From: Asterias amurensis
Taxonomy: Eukaryota > Echinodermata > Asteroidea > Forcipulatida > Asteriidae
Direction of reading: 5' to 3'
Length of the DNA stretch: 64,000 nucleotides
Assembly (NCBI RefSeq): GCF_032118995.1
Contig: NC_092660.1
Coordinates: forward strand, 20,012,501-20,076,500
Shown here: positions 46,101 to 61,100 of the stretch, piece by piece
How the letters are laid out: each line of letters begins with the position of its first letter
Numbering within the stretch: position 1 is the first letter of the stretch
The notes under the pieces: generated by a model
What the model was told of the DNA's origin: nothing
Databases searched by the model: none
What the model saw: only the letters and a program-made list of their open reading frames with translations
Position numbers and translations under genes: made by a program

Positions 46101-49100
46101 AGAGGGAATGGGGGGGGGGGGGAGTCCAACGTGCCCTGTACCGTTCTCTCTCGTTATTATTTGCCGTGCAATGTATATTTACAAGCAAGCATGGGCTCCC
46201 ACCCAAAACAAAACTGTTGGAAATTAGCAGGGTGTGGGGTTTTTATTGCTTTTTGCTCCGATGTAGAAGTGACCTTTGACCTTTACACAAGGTCAGTTCA
46301 GGTAATTTTGTTTGCCTTGTCCTGGCAAACGCTTTTTGAATTCTTGCCAGACAATCTTTGCCACACACTTCTTACGGTTCCTTCAAAGGGAATACAACTT
46401 ATTGTTACGACATAGCGGTATCAAAGAATATACAATTTTCTAATCGGCAACAAAACCAACTGTCTCAAGAGACCTTGACGACACTGAAAGGTGGTTCTAA
46501 TAACAATGGCCAGTTTAAACAGTACATATTGTACATCACTGTTATGTGCTTCCCTTTGTGAGACCCTGGTGCAGGCAGTGAAATCAACTATCAGCAAACG
46601 TTATCAAATACCACAGAGTTCCCGGACACAGGGTGTACATATCAAAAATACGATTTCTATTATAGTTTTTTTTATTCAAACAGTGATGGCTGGCCTGCAA
46701 ACTTCACCTAAGTATCTCGTGAATAATAGAAATGACAAGAATCCAGCATATTTCTCATACATAATTTGTTTAGTGTTGACCCCTAGTCTATAATCCCAAA
46801 GTAATCCCATCATAATTTTAGTATCTGAAGCACAAAACTTCGCCAAACTTTCTCTTAAACTGGATACCGTTCCAGTGGTGGAAACATTTTGATCAGCAAA
46901 AAGTGAATACAGCCTCAGCGATTTTCCAACAATTTTGTAAAAAACATGTACTTTTTTTCTTCAAAAAAAAATAGAGCCCCATCCACCGAGAACATGCAAG
47001 CGTTCGGAACAAAACATGGAAATTTGGTATTTGTCAGTCACCTGGAATGTCACGATAACTCTTGTGTATCAGTTGCCCATCTTTGTTCACGCCTGGACGA
47101 GGGATTCAAAAAGGCATGCACAGATACAGAGAGAGCCAAAAGAGAAGACAGGCCGAGTGCATTAATATTCATGACCCCCACAAAAAGACAACTACCCAGA
47201 CTAATGTTTATTCATGAAGCATTGGATATTCATGAAGGGGTGTTAAATATTATTCATGAGCAAAAGCGAAAAAAGAAAGCTGGATTTGTCTACATGTAAT
47301 TAGTTATTCATGAGGAGTTAAATTGTTCAAGCTTGAATATTGAAATGAAGCATGGGAAGACATGGATCGTAAAAAAATGGAACTTGAATAACAAAAAGGA
47401 AGGTTTGAAGTGCAAAGGGGAAATTAATTCATCATGCCTCAGCTCATTATAATCCCAATGAACAAATGAAAGGGCCACCAAAACCAAAAGGGCAATATCA
47501 CTAGACCCCTTGCGTAAGACGATTCTTGTCCAAGAAAGCACCCTCACTAACGCCAAAAAACACCCTCACATGGGTTAAACGAGGCAAACCATTGGACCTG
47601 AGCTGTTCTTTGCGTGACAAAGTGTGTGTTTGACCTCAGCTTCCCTGAAGCGATTTGCGTTATGCAAGGGGTCTATTGGCTTAAATCAATCTGGCCAATG
47701 TCAGGTTCGAATTGGCGGCCAAATCTATGGCTACATTTAGATTTTTCGCTTATCATACGTTGAAGTATAGGAGGTACTTTTAGCAACAACCTTGGCAAAA
47801 GTCGTACACGTATGCCAACTTCAATTGGGCCATCTTTACTTGGGTTAATAGCAATCAGGCCAGCATAATATTGGCCACAATCAATTGGTCCGATAACTGT
47901 CGTTATGAAAGCCCAAAAAAAAGTTTGTACCAAGCCAATATGGCTTGTGTTTATATCCGGTTTCCTTGGCATTAAACGACTGAGAATATTTCTATTCCCC
48001 TCTTGACAGGATGCCAGTCCATCACAGAATACTCCCCATCTCATACCAAATATGATTTGTTGACACAAGAGTCACATTTGACCAGGCCAAGATTTGAACC
48101 CTAATCTGTAAATTACAGAGCTCGAGTCCACCCTAGACCGCTCGGCTACGACACCCTACATGTACATCACTAAGATAGGTAGAGAACTAACCTGGAATAT
48201 GCAGAGGCACATTGAGATCAATCTTAGCTACTGGGATGCCATCCACCATGGCTTCGTTCTCAGCGGCTAGATCTTTAAGCTTCTTCTTGCGACTGTCTTT
48301 GAGGTAGTGCGGGTTGCTTGCTTGTTCTACCTTACGAGCCTCCCGACGTTTCTTCAGTTCCCCTTCATCTAGCTCCTCGTACTTCACCTTCTGGCTGACC
48401 CTAGAGAGTAAATTATACGTAATATTAATAATGGGTAACATTTATAAAGCGCATAAGCAGCGGCATCAATGCGCTTATTTACAAACTTTAAAATTCTAGG
48501 CTACTCACATGTAACATCTAAAAAGACCTTAAGCTACACACTTAATTTTTTTTTTTTAAATGGAGGAACAATAAAAGTTTACAGTACCAAAATGTTGACA
48601 CTGTCACACACAAAATACTGAAATCACCAAAAATTATACATCAAACAATAAATACTGATATCACAAAAAAGTATAGCAAAAACAGTGAGGAAAAGTAAAT
48701 TAAACCCAGAAACGTAAAGTACGGTAATGCTCTTCTTTACAAACATGATGAAAACTTCTAAAGCCCTTTTCACACTACCCTATTCCCCAGGGGCAACCCA
48801 GGGGAATAAAGTCCAGCCCTCTTCACACTTGGTTCATATACATGCAAATTGATAGTTTGTGCAAGGGGAGAGCCCTGAAAAGAAATAGAAAAATGGAAAT
48901 ATTGAAAAAATGGAAAAAACTTGATTAATTCTAAGAAACATAAAGAGGGTAAGTATACGTACCTATGAGCATCATGTACAAACATGGTATCTATTGTCAC
49001 TTCATCATCAGAGCTTTCTGAAGGCGGCTCGTTAATCCATTTGTCAAGGTCCAACCTGATCAAAACCAAAGAGAAGAAGATAGAGTATTAAACTAAACCC

Positions 49101-52100
49101 TGAACTTTCTGTAATGATAATAGGTTCTTGAACAGCACTTTAAATTCCTTTAAAAATAGTACTGAAACACAACATAAAGAACCCACAGGCTCACAGTTTT
49201 TAGAATGGGAAAGAGGAGTCTTGAGGGTGCTATTGTGGTTTGTTTTTGGCAGGTCGCCATTAATTAAAAAAGCGAGAAAATAAAACCCCAATATATTTGT
49301 CCATATGGTCACTAAAATAAACGCTATAAAAGCATGTAATAAGCCTATTCGGAGTTCCAGCTGTGCATGTCTGTTACTGCTGACAACGCAATTTGGTGCT
49401 CTCCCATGACATTTTGACAATATTAGCGGGTATTGTCAAAAGGTCACTATAGAGCAACAAATTGCGTTGTCAGTAGTAACAGACATGCACAGCTGGATCT
49501 CTGAATAGGCTTATTGTTTGCCAGTTCACTCTGCCTTTTCCTGCCACTTTTCCCTTCCACTGTTGCGTTTTAAGGGTGTGTTGTTAGCCTGCTACACCCA
49601 TCATCCAGGGTGTGTTGTTAGCCTGCTACACCCATCATCCAGAGTTTGCTCCGATAGTTTTTAGTGACTGGCCATAAGGACCAGGGCCCAATTTCATGGC
49701 TCTGCTTACGGAATTCTGCGCTTAAGATCACAATTCCCCGCTTACGTGCAAGCGCCGAATTTCTGCGCTAGCCTTGTAAGCGTAGAATCCCTAGTAACGC
49801 GGAGTACGCACGCGCAGAAGCCAAAATTCGCCGCTAACCCATGAAATACGCTTGCCATGAACACAGGATTCCCTGCTTCCGTTAGTGCTGATTCTGTGCT
49901 TACGGTCAGCAGAACCATGATTTGGGCCCTGTTAGCTTGTCATTTTACTAGTAATGCGGCTTTCTCACAAGTCAATTTTTCAAATGAGGTAGGGATATCT
50001 TTCAACACTGAACTAGCCAGCAGGACCACTTGGAGTGAATTGTGACTGGTCATTCAGTGTTTTAACTGGCATTTATAAATACCTCGGACAGTTTCGCTAT
50101 TCCTATTGGTAGAGATCGTGTCACGTGGGGGTGTTTAAACCGCTGATAATGACCAGTGTTTAAAACTTCGTCTCGGTAAAATTATCAAAAACCAGGCCTC
50201 TTTGGGATTAAACCACTAGTTGAAAACCTCTTCACCACACATGGATTCCCTCTATTTGGCCAGTGGACCACTATTAAGGGAGAAACTGCTGGATTGGTTA
50301 TCAAGGCTGGATGAGACTCTCTAAACACAAGGTACTTACCCCTCGGGTACAGGGACCTTCTTCTGGGCCTTGGGTGCCACTGGGTTTAGCTCTCCAGCAA
50401 ACAGAGCAGCAACCTCCTCCGCGACATCGATGTCCTTCTCCTGTAGCTTAGTGATGTACTTCAACATCTGAAGGATGCAGCATGCCTGAGATAGAGGTTG
50501 ATGAAAAGTGTTCTTAGATTTGTGTTTCTTGGAGTAGCGTTGCTCAACATTGATATAATGGGGACCGACTGCACTAGATTTCAGTTTTGGATATCTCCAA
50601 AACTTGGTCACGGGCAGACAGGACTTAATTTTATGGACATTTCATCCCAAGGCTATAAAATCCAATGTTCTAAAGCACTACATTTGCTGTGAATCTCTTC
50701 TTTTTGTAGCTCACAGCATCAACATCAATGATGTGATTATAGAAAAATGAATAACCGGTGTTACATTTTAAGTCTCTCACATCACCACAAATTGAAATCT
50801 AAAGGTTTGGTCAAAACAGGGCAGTGTATTTCTCTGTTTTGATGAAATCTTAATCCTTCCCCCACCCCAATAGAAATAAATGAAAATCTTCAAACCATGG
50901 AAAATCCTGAAAAATACAGATATCTGGAAGATTTCATGAAACCAAGAAACATCCTGAAAAGAGGAAAATTCCTGAAAACATGACTAATCCTAAAACCAGG
51001 AAACGTCCTGACATATCCCATCTCTGATAAAAATCGTTCATTTAATCTTACCCTCTGTTGGAATTCTGGAATAGCACTCTTTAGCAAAGACAGGGACAAG
51101 TCCTGACACCAGGATAAGTCCTTTAACTAGAAAAAGCCTTAAAATCAGGAAAACCAACCAGGAAAACCAAGGCATTGATCTTATCTTACCCTCTCTTGTA
51201 CTTCAAGATTAGCACTCTCAGCAAATACAGGGAGCTTCTCCGTGATGAGCTGTGTTACTTCCTGGATTGCTTCCCGTTCACCTTCAGGTTCCATCTTCAC
51301 CAGTATTGCACTGTACAACTTGATGATGTTGTGAACGTAAATGCTCTGCAAAGTAATTGAGTTTCTATAAGTAACTGATTTCTAATAACAAGCATTTTTA
51401 GTAAACAAATTCTGAACCTGATCTCTACATAGTTGATTTTCTCAAACAAGAACATCGAGTCGCACTAAGCAAAGTGACACATTCCTGAAACCAGGAAGAC
51501 TCATGAAAGTGACAAGTACTTAAAAGTATGTGTGACTTTGCTCAGTGGAAAAGAGTAAGGAAGCAACAGACTGTAGGTTTTAAAGGTTTTTACATGAAAG
51601 TTTGCTAAAAGCCACTCTTGGTATTGGGCTACAAGAGGAAAAGTATTAAAGATGAAAATATCTCAAAGTATTAATTTCCTCTGAACACAGAGGAATTTGT
51701 AAGATGGAGAGATACAATTGTACATGCACCAGGCAAGGAGTACCAAAGAGACGCAGTAAATGGAATATTGATTTACATTATAATACTTGTTTATGTTGAG
51801 CTGTCATTTAGCAAACATATTTGATTTAAGTGCAACCTGTGTTAATATTTTCTTTTTTTAAGTAAATAATTGCTGCTGTTTTTAATGTCTTAGTGACCTT
51901 TATTATTATTAATGATTGTTCTCCAGTTTTTAACACTGAATGTTTTTTTATTTTAATGATTGTTCTCCAGTTTTTAACACTGAATGTATTTTTATTTTAA
52001 TATTTTATTTTACCGATTTAAAACAAAATCTTTCCTTCTGGGGTTTATGTTTGTTTTCCTGTGGACATTGTGTTTTGTGTTACAAACAGTACCCAAATCC

Positions 52101-55100
52101 TTTAATAAACCAACAATGTTATATACTACTGACCTGTATATGACCAGGTAGACTAGTAACCCTCTGCCTCAACATAGCCTCCAACGTTACCCGAGGCTCT
52201 AGTAAGAACTCTGAGAACTCTCCAACAATCCAGGCTGCTGCGTAGAGTACCTCACAGATGCCATTATTCTGGGCTGACGAACCCACTAAGAGACTGGAGT
52301 TCTCAAGAAGTAAGGCCTGGGTGGACGCAAAGGAATAATCAAATAATAAACCAGAAGATAAATTTACTTGGTAGAATTTTAATGATTTTGGATTAAACAA
52401 AGAAAAAATGACTAGAGCCACCTCCAGATTAATGTACAAGTACTCCCCCAAAGGAAAACCCCAGAGAAATATTCCAGGGAAAACCCATGTAGTCAGATAG
52501 GGACTGAAAACCCAACCCACATAGTGCCCCCAGTGAGATTCGAACTAGGTCCCAAAGGTGGAAGACGAGGAAAGATACAACTACGCCAACCCAAACACCC
52601 ATACCACAATGATCCCAGAGCGACAAAGAGAGGTCGCTTAGTAATTGCTGTGTATCAGTATATTATTTCATAATAAGTTTGTGGCTCCATCATGAACACT
52701 TACCATTTGTTGCACTCCAAAGGAACGTATCGCCTTGACTCGGATAGCTACATCCAACATCTGAGATGCAATAAGATGGCCGTGTTTTGTTCCTTCAATC
52801 TTAGTTAACTCCACTAGAATGCTCACATACCTACACAACAAAATGAATGGGTCAAAAAGCAAGAACTGACTTTGAGGTTTGATGCATGATTGAATTCTTT
52901 TTTAGATTAACCAAGGCCTAGTTTCAAAAAGCAGAAAATTTACTTAACAAATTTCTGCTAAGCAACAATAAGCAGGATACCACTCACTGATGATACATTT
53001 AAAATAGTATTTTAGCTGGTAACAATTTTTTTATTAGCATAATTTTGATATGTTTAGCTAGTTTATGTGCTTGAAATTAGGCCCTGGATGTAGAGACTTA
53101 ATTTTGTGCTTATTACCCCTCTTTAAACAGATATCAGTGTTGTTGTTTTTGTCTAGGAGGGCGGGATTATGGTTGACATTTAAACATCTCAACCCCAGTA
53201 CCTACCATTCAAAGTTGACAATGTACTGATAGTTATTTTGACTACAGATCTGAATGATCTTAGCAAGTAGCTCGTCTCTGTATTGAGATCCCTCTGCTCT
53301 GTCTACATGGATCATCAACTTCTTCACAATCTCCATCAAATTCTTCTTGGAGACCTGTAGACATGTTTCATATTTAAGAACAGTAAGAAAGGAAAATTAA
53401 ACTCGTCCCCTAAAACCTGGTTCAAACTTCCTGCAAATGCGAAGCGAAATTTGACATCACATGGCTGATTTTGCTGCAAATGTTTTGCATGAGTCAAGCA
53501 CTTGAGTCAAGTGATGCGAATAAGTCTTCGCGAATTTGTGACATCATATTCGTGTAGCATTCACATTCACAGGAAGTATGAACTGGGTTTTAGACTGAAT
53601 TCAATGATCAAAAGGATTTTACTTGTCCCTTTCTTTATTTAAGATAGGGTCATAGATTGTTTGTTGTCAATGTCATGCTTTATTTATAGGCAAAGTTATA
53701 AAGAAAGATACAGTATAAGTCACATGTAAAAAAATTCTTTTAGTCATCGAGAGAGACTCTGCTAGGCTCGAAACAACATGCCAATAACTAGTTTTAAAAT
53801 ATTTACAACAGTTCTTTTGGGTTGGTAAGCAGTTTGCAACAGTTAAATAAAATTAATCATATCAAAGTTTTGTCTGAATAAAGTGTCTTACAAAGAAAAT
53901 AGTGACAAACTGTATTTTCAAAAAAAAAATATCGTATCAGAGAGGTGACAGCAAGTACCACCTAAATCTTTGGTGGCAGCATTCGCAAACAGGCACCAAC
54001 CTTAAGATATATGAGAATTGCTTCACGCATGATTTGTTTCTCAAACTCAAATGTTTTGGGGGCGACAAAATTATCCAAACTGTGTAAAAAACGGCACTCA
54101 GATGCGAGTAGGAAGAATGCCACGCCTACATTAAAAAGGTTTTAAGCTGCAAAAAATTAAACCTGTTACATACCATGCCGTAGAGCAGATCCAACGCCCT
54201 GAGCCTGATGGATTCATCTTTATCATCCAGACAGTCTAAGATAAGATCCTTATGACTCTGAACAGACTTAGGATGAGTCTTCAAGATTTTACCCATTGCT
54301 AGTAGACCCAGGTACTTAACTAAAAAAAAGGATAGCAAATTGGAAAGTTTAAGCACTGTACAAAAACCTTAACAGGTTGTAAAAATGTAACATAAATGCA
54401 GTCTTTTTTGGAAAAATTACACTCTTTTTTCGAAAAGAAAGTTTACATTCTATGCTACATTCTGACCGACATAGTATGGAGACTGTCAACAGTCCTTATC
54501 TGTTGATAAAGCACAGGAACTTCAAAACATAGGAACTTCAAAGCATAGGATAAGAGCACCTGGTGTTTCTAATTAGCCGAGTGTGGGTTCAAGTCCCGGT
54601 TGTGATACTTGCTTCATCCTGCAGATGGGACGTAAAGTCGTAGGTCCCGTGTGGTGTGTAATGCACGTAAAAGAAAAGAGAAGGGCTCGCCCTGGCTTGA
54701 TTGGCTGCGTAGTGCACCACAGCAATTTGTAAACCATTACATGGTGCTATGTTAAAGGAGTAAGTCTCATATCTCAAAGTAGTCCCACATATCTTGCAAG
54801 AAAATACTGGAGCACCTTGAGCGTCACTGAGTGAAGGATATGGGTGCCATATAATAAGCAACTAATTATAGGATAGACTAAAGAAAAAGCTTGTCAACTT
54901 ACGGTTCTGATCTGTGTCTTCAATGAGAATGCGCAGCTTTTGAACACACAGCTGTAAACAAAGAGACATTGCAAAAAGAGAGAGGGGAAAACAAAAAACA
55001 TGAATCTGGTGTGCTATCTTGAAATATATAAGCGTAAGTGTTAGTCACTCCTAAAAGAGGAAACTGATTTAATGAGAAAGTGCAGCTTATCACTGTGTAA

Positions 55101-58100
55101 ATGTACAACACTTGGATCCAGATCTTAGGAGGTACACATGTACATTGAAAGGATGACCTTTAGTAACCCCTCTTGTTATAGATTTGAGTGAGCTTTTGGG
55201 ACCGGTATTCAAAAGTCTGCGATTCTCAGAGATACTAAACAATGGAGAATGAAGCAATCCACCGCGTGTTCTTTGAGTTGTTCCAAACTATTGCAATAGT
55301 AAATTAGTTTGTTAAGTGCCGTCATTTACTTCTGTAACATCCACTTTGCAGTATTTTTTTTCTTTTAGCAAGAGTTACCAGCTCCAGTGCCATGGGCTAG
55401 TAATAAGCATGTCTTGTAGGCCTGGGCGACTAGTATACAAATATTGACTGCTTCGAGTGCTATGGTTAAAACTACGACTCCTGAGGTGATCCTTGGAGCG
55501 TTCTATTTTCCCGAGGCCCAACAGACTATTTATCATCCTCGTACACGCAACATTCGTACGTGCGTTTCAGATACACAACTGATTGGGTTCGAGGTGGGTA
55601 AAAAGACGTCTGGGTACTGCACGCTGTGTGAAGGATGCACTACATGATCACACGGCTGCCGTTTCTAGTAAAACTAAGACATATCATGTGACGTGATCTA
55701 AACCCATGAAAAGGCAGAATCGGTTAGTCGCGTTCCTATTAGTCACAACTTTGACACTAGTCGCACTAGTCACCAAGGCTTAATGTTTATTAACCCTACC
55801 ACTGACTGGCCAATCAATATCATCCATTGTGGTTTTGATATGATAAATACTGTGACTTTGCAAGCCCACTTTGTGGTGAATGCAGAACACACATGTACAC
55901 ACGTTGGTGAATCCCGCTAATCGAGGACTTCTCCTGGTTTTCATAATAAAAAAAAACAAGGGAATGACTCATGCATTTTTGGTGAACCCATCACCTCCGA
56001 GTCCTAAACAGAACTGTATCATGCAACCAACACCTTTGTCACCTTCCCTGTCTACCTAAAGCAATGATGAATAATTCTTATTACAACCAAAAGGAGCCAG
56101 ACTAATTCACTCATCAAGCCTTGGTTTGGTTACCCACAACCTCGTTCCTAGTAGTGTACAATCTCGCCGCGCCATTTTTCTTTCTTTTCCAGAGTGTATG
56201 ACTCGATCATAACCCCCATGGAAGTATGACTTTAAAATATCAAAATATTTATGAAATTTTTAATTAATACTTTGGTTGATCATTTCTATGTTAGAGACTA
56301 CATGTATATAGAGCGCGCTGTCAAAAGACACATCAAGTCATAGAGCAACTGGCCCCCCCCCCCCCTCATACGTGCAACTGTATGCAGTTTAAGGTGACAA
56401 CATATGAACACGATTCATTTGAAATGTATTGTGTCGAAATACATGCATTTTTACATGCGGTGGAAAGTTTTTAACAAGCAAGCACGCAAAACAATCACTT
56501 TTGGTTAGCCAATCAGCGTTTAATTTTCAGTGTTACCCTCCCAAGAGTTAGTGACGACAAGTTTTGATACGCGGCACGGTGACTAGTGTTGTAGTTAGAC
56601 CAATTTAAGTGGTGGGCTCTAAATCCAATTTAATCCACCAAGGGCGAGCGGTGCTACAAAATTATTCATGATTAGATATGGGCCATCATTGCTGAAGTGC
56701 AATTTTAGGGGAAATCTGTGCTGGAAGAAAAGTGTTCAGAGTGCTGGGCGAGATTTGTTGGCTACAACAACGGCGCTGACCATGGTAGAAAGGCTGACAT
56801 GGGAGCGTCATCCAACCCACAGCATTCCTGCTCCCTGATAAAATACCAAGACCCTGAGGAAACCAGCTGATCTTAATAGTTAAGACTCTTACTACCAGTG
56901 AGAGAAGTTTTAGAATGTTCCTTTAGGGAACATCATGCTTTCATGCAAGATAAATTAACTTGTTATCTGGATAAACTGTATGGCACTCCTAGAGCTCCAT
57001 TACAAAACTGTGAAGTCATTCCCACATAAATCAAAAGACGTTTTCTTTTTAAATGCAAGATAAATTATTTTGTTATCTTGATAAGTTACATCGCAATCCT
57101 TGAGCTCCTTACAAAAGTGTGAAGTCATTCGCACATAAACAAAAAGGTACCTTTCATTGTTTTTTAAAATTGTGAGATAAATTATCCCCTTATCTGAATT
57201 CTATACACCGGTCCAAATCTTTGGAACAATCTCACACCTTGCATTAGACAGTCTTGTTCACTTAATGTATTTAAATCTAAGTTAAAAACCCATTTGTTTA
57301 CCTCACCCATTTAATTCATTCTTGCTCTAATTGTGTATTTGATTTGTCATTTTTTCTCAGCATTTTTTGTATTCCTTGTAATGCGCAGTAGAGTAACTGC
57401 GCAATATAAATATCCGTTTTATTATTATTATTATTATAAATGTTATGGCACTCCTAGAGCTCCAAACATTCGTATAACTAGCTATAACAAAGTTTCAAAA
57501 GAAACCAAAACCTAGTTTTTGTTAGAAAAATTGGTCCAATGATCATTGGAAATCCACAAAATGTATTAGCAATAATAGTGAGGAATAACTGTTAATTGTG
57601 AATCAACTCCCAAGTAACACATTATTGTCGCAATTGTTAGATAATGAGTTGAATCATTAAGAATGAGTGAATGAGGAAATAATTCATCATGAAATGATCA
57701 GTTCAACACAATCTTAAAGTGAATATGTTAAGAATTTAACGAATGAGTTTATTGGAGACAGAGAGACACTAGGTGGCAGCAGACATACCAGGGCCCAGTT
57801 TCATAGATCTGCTTAAGCAAACATTATGCTTACCAAAATAAGGTAACCAGCCAAAATACCATTCCACATGTACAATCTATGACTGGTATCCTGCTTATCT
57901 TTGCTTAAGCAGAAAACTGTTCAGTATTATTTGTTGTTTAAGCAACTCTATAAACGGGTGAAGTTTGAGGTAGCAACATGTGTTAATCTCTTTGAGTAGT
58001 GTGGGTGTTGAAATGAACTGGTGGCTGACAACTGAACGTTTCGACTTGATCGCCGAACTGGACGTTTTGATCAGTATGCTCTGATCATCTTCTGAAGACG

Positions 58101-61100
58101 ATCAGAGCATACTGATCAAGATGTTGAGTTGTCACCCACCGGTTCTTCTCAGAACTAGCATGTACTCCACAGAGATATTCACATGGCCTTACTGCAAACT
58201 TCACCTGAATATGCTTGCACCATGCACAGTTTTCAAAACCTACAAACTCCCAAAAGGTTTGCCATTGTTTACAAACTTCTGAACATGTGCTTTATTAAGA
58301 ACAATGTAAACACTGACTAGCACCTAGTGTCTCTAAAGCTGTCTCTCAGATGATATGATCGATGCAGAATGTAAATGAAAGAGTGTCTACATATTTTTAA
58401 GGTAAGTTTACTATTGCCAGGCAACTTTGGCGAAACACCGGGTGTGACCAGTTAGACCAGTTCAATTTCTACTTGCCCCCGAAGCGAATGTAATTTTGCC
58501 AAAAGCATCATCCACATTCGCATTTGCATGAAGTATGAACAAGCCTTTAAAGTTAAAAAGACCTTACTGCAACACCACTACAAAAACAAAATGACCAGCT
58601 ACCAAACTCTGTCACGGTCTGGGCCTGCGCCCGTTCCTTGATTAAATTCCCGGCTCCAGGAAGAGAACAAGGGTCATGGGTCAGAGTTGACACAAGGTCG
58701 GTGAGAGAGTATATACCTGTATTGATGCTGAGTGGTCGGGCATTCCTGAAGATAACGAAATCAAAACTGTAAGTTATAAAAGAGAGAGAAATTGAAACGG
58801 GAGAAGAGGGGAGAGAAAAAACAGGGAGAGAAAAAAAGAGCAGCGTTCAGTCGGATGATCAAATGAAGCCCAAGAGATGGTAGGAATACAGAGAATTTCC
58901 CTTGTAGGTGACAAAGAAAAAGTATCTATTTTTCAACTTCATCCACCATTTTTCAACTTTATCCAACATTTTTCAACTTCATCCAACAATTTTCATAGCA
59001 AAAAGATTTGTAATGAACAAGTTTTTTTGTACACTGAATGCTAACACTGAGTTGCACATGATATCTGAGTGGCAATCGATACATTTTGGGTAGCATTTTT
59101 ATGTGCTATACAAGGGAAATCATTCACTGTAATTCTGTAACAATGCAAATCTAAAGTGAATATGCAAGCTGGCCGCTAAAGAGGCTAAATTGCGAGGGAC
59201 ACAGAGAATTTCACATTCTCAACGTACTATTACTAAACATAAAACTATCATGCATGTATACATTGACTAGAGCCAGATCTCTATTGATTCAACATGGGAG
59301 ACACTTGTGGGTGACTAAGGGAAATAAATTATTTCTCACAGAACATGCAAACATGTTGAAACCAACAAGCATGACATTTGGCCCTTGGAAAAGTGTAGTG
59401 AACAGTTTTGATCAAGTGCAAAGGGTTGACTAATATGTAAAAGGCTTTAGTTGACTTTTAAGGTTATTTAACCACAATTTTTCTGATTTTTTCAAGGGCC
59501 AAACAAATCAGAAATTAGGCAGAAGCGGGGATATGTATCGTGCCTGTAACTGACACATGTTCATGTGAGGGTTTGCATGACTTGCTCACAAGAACAAACA
59601 AAATGAAAATTTTAATTTTTGAGGTTTGTTCACAATCATAATATAGACCTTATGCATATGACGTCATTTCAGTAGGGCGCCCTCACCTAGAGGTCAAAAT
59701 GAGATTGTTCATTGGCCAATACTGTGCGCCGCACGTACAAATCTGTGCGTCTCGATTGTTTCGTCACCGTTTTTCCCTCTATAATGGCGTCTGACGTCAA
59801 TGCATTAGGTCTATTGTAAGCGCCCACATATAGCTTCAATGCAGTCTACGTTAGTACTCTAGCCTATTGTACAAGTATTAGATGCATTTGAGTGCATTGT
59901 GGCAAAATATAGTCACATGATGACATCTGTTTCTTTTCATGAGGCCAAGCTGAGTGACACAATGACCAGATTATAGTGAATGGCTTTATTCTGTGACAAT
60001 GCACAACACAAAATGCATTCAATCTACATGTAGCTGTATGGCAATAGAAAGGTATGGCACTACACTATGAACATCCTTTGTATTTAAGTAATACACCAAG
60101 GGTATACACCGAGGGTATACACCGAGGGTATACACCAAGGGTAATAAATGCATGCAATAATAGAAGGTAGACATAGATCAAACCAATGAAAGCTAAGGCT
60201 TAACTAAAGTTTATACGTAAGGGAAAGGATTTTGTCCAACGATTTCGCACAACAAAATATTTTGACTGAACAAATTTTGTGCACACTGAACACTAACATT
60301 GAGTAGCAATGATGACTCGTTATAGTAGTTACTGATACATTTTGTGCAGCATTTTACTCTGCTATGCAAGTGAAAGTGTTCTCTGTACTAAGTACATTTA
60401 AGAGTAAATTTATTTCATTATTTGTGTTGGTGACGACACGAGTCACAAGATCATAACATTCTTCACATTCATATACTTTGTCTTTGATAAAAACGTGAAT
60501 AAAAGATGACACTTGAGAAGGGTCTTTACTCAAGTAACCACATGTGAAAACAAAAATGAATGTCTATGTCCAACAACATAACAGTGTAACATCGTCACAA
60601 CACACTGCATGCCAAATTAAGAACATTAACAATTGCACTGGATGATTCTATGCATCAAAGACCCACCTTCAAACCACTCTACCAAAATAGGAAACCTTGG
60701 AAATACTTGGTGTTTGACCTGGAGAGGCCAGATTTCTCAATGGATCAAGGGAGAGAAGTCTTCACCCTGCGCAACTACAACTTTTAACAATTTTCAAACT
60801 AATCTTTTAAAATCCTTTCATAATATGTAGAATTCTCAGTGGGTATTCTGTGGTACTTGTATAAAAGATTCTAAAGCCAGTTCATACTTCCTGCGAATGC
60901 GAAACGAATTTTGATGGCACAAATTTGCTCGAAATAGTTTCCGTCAGTTGACATGTGCTCAAGTCCAGCAAAAACATTCGCTGCTTAACAGCCCTGTGAT
61001 GTCAAAATTTGTATCGCATTCGCATTCGCAGGAAGTATGAACTGGGCTTTAGGCGTTTTTCTCAACACAAAAGCAACTTGTGCATTGTGATTACTGAATG

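Noticed and set aside
47673-48068. 131-codon minus-strand frame
   Set aside because: It overlaps a SINE and AP3D1 intron sequence; no similarity.
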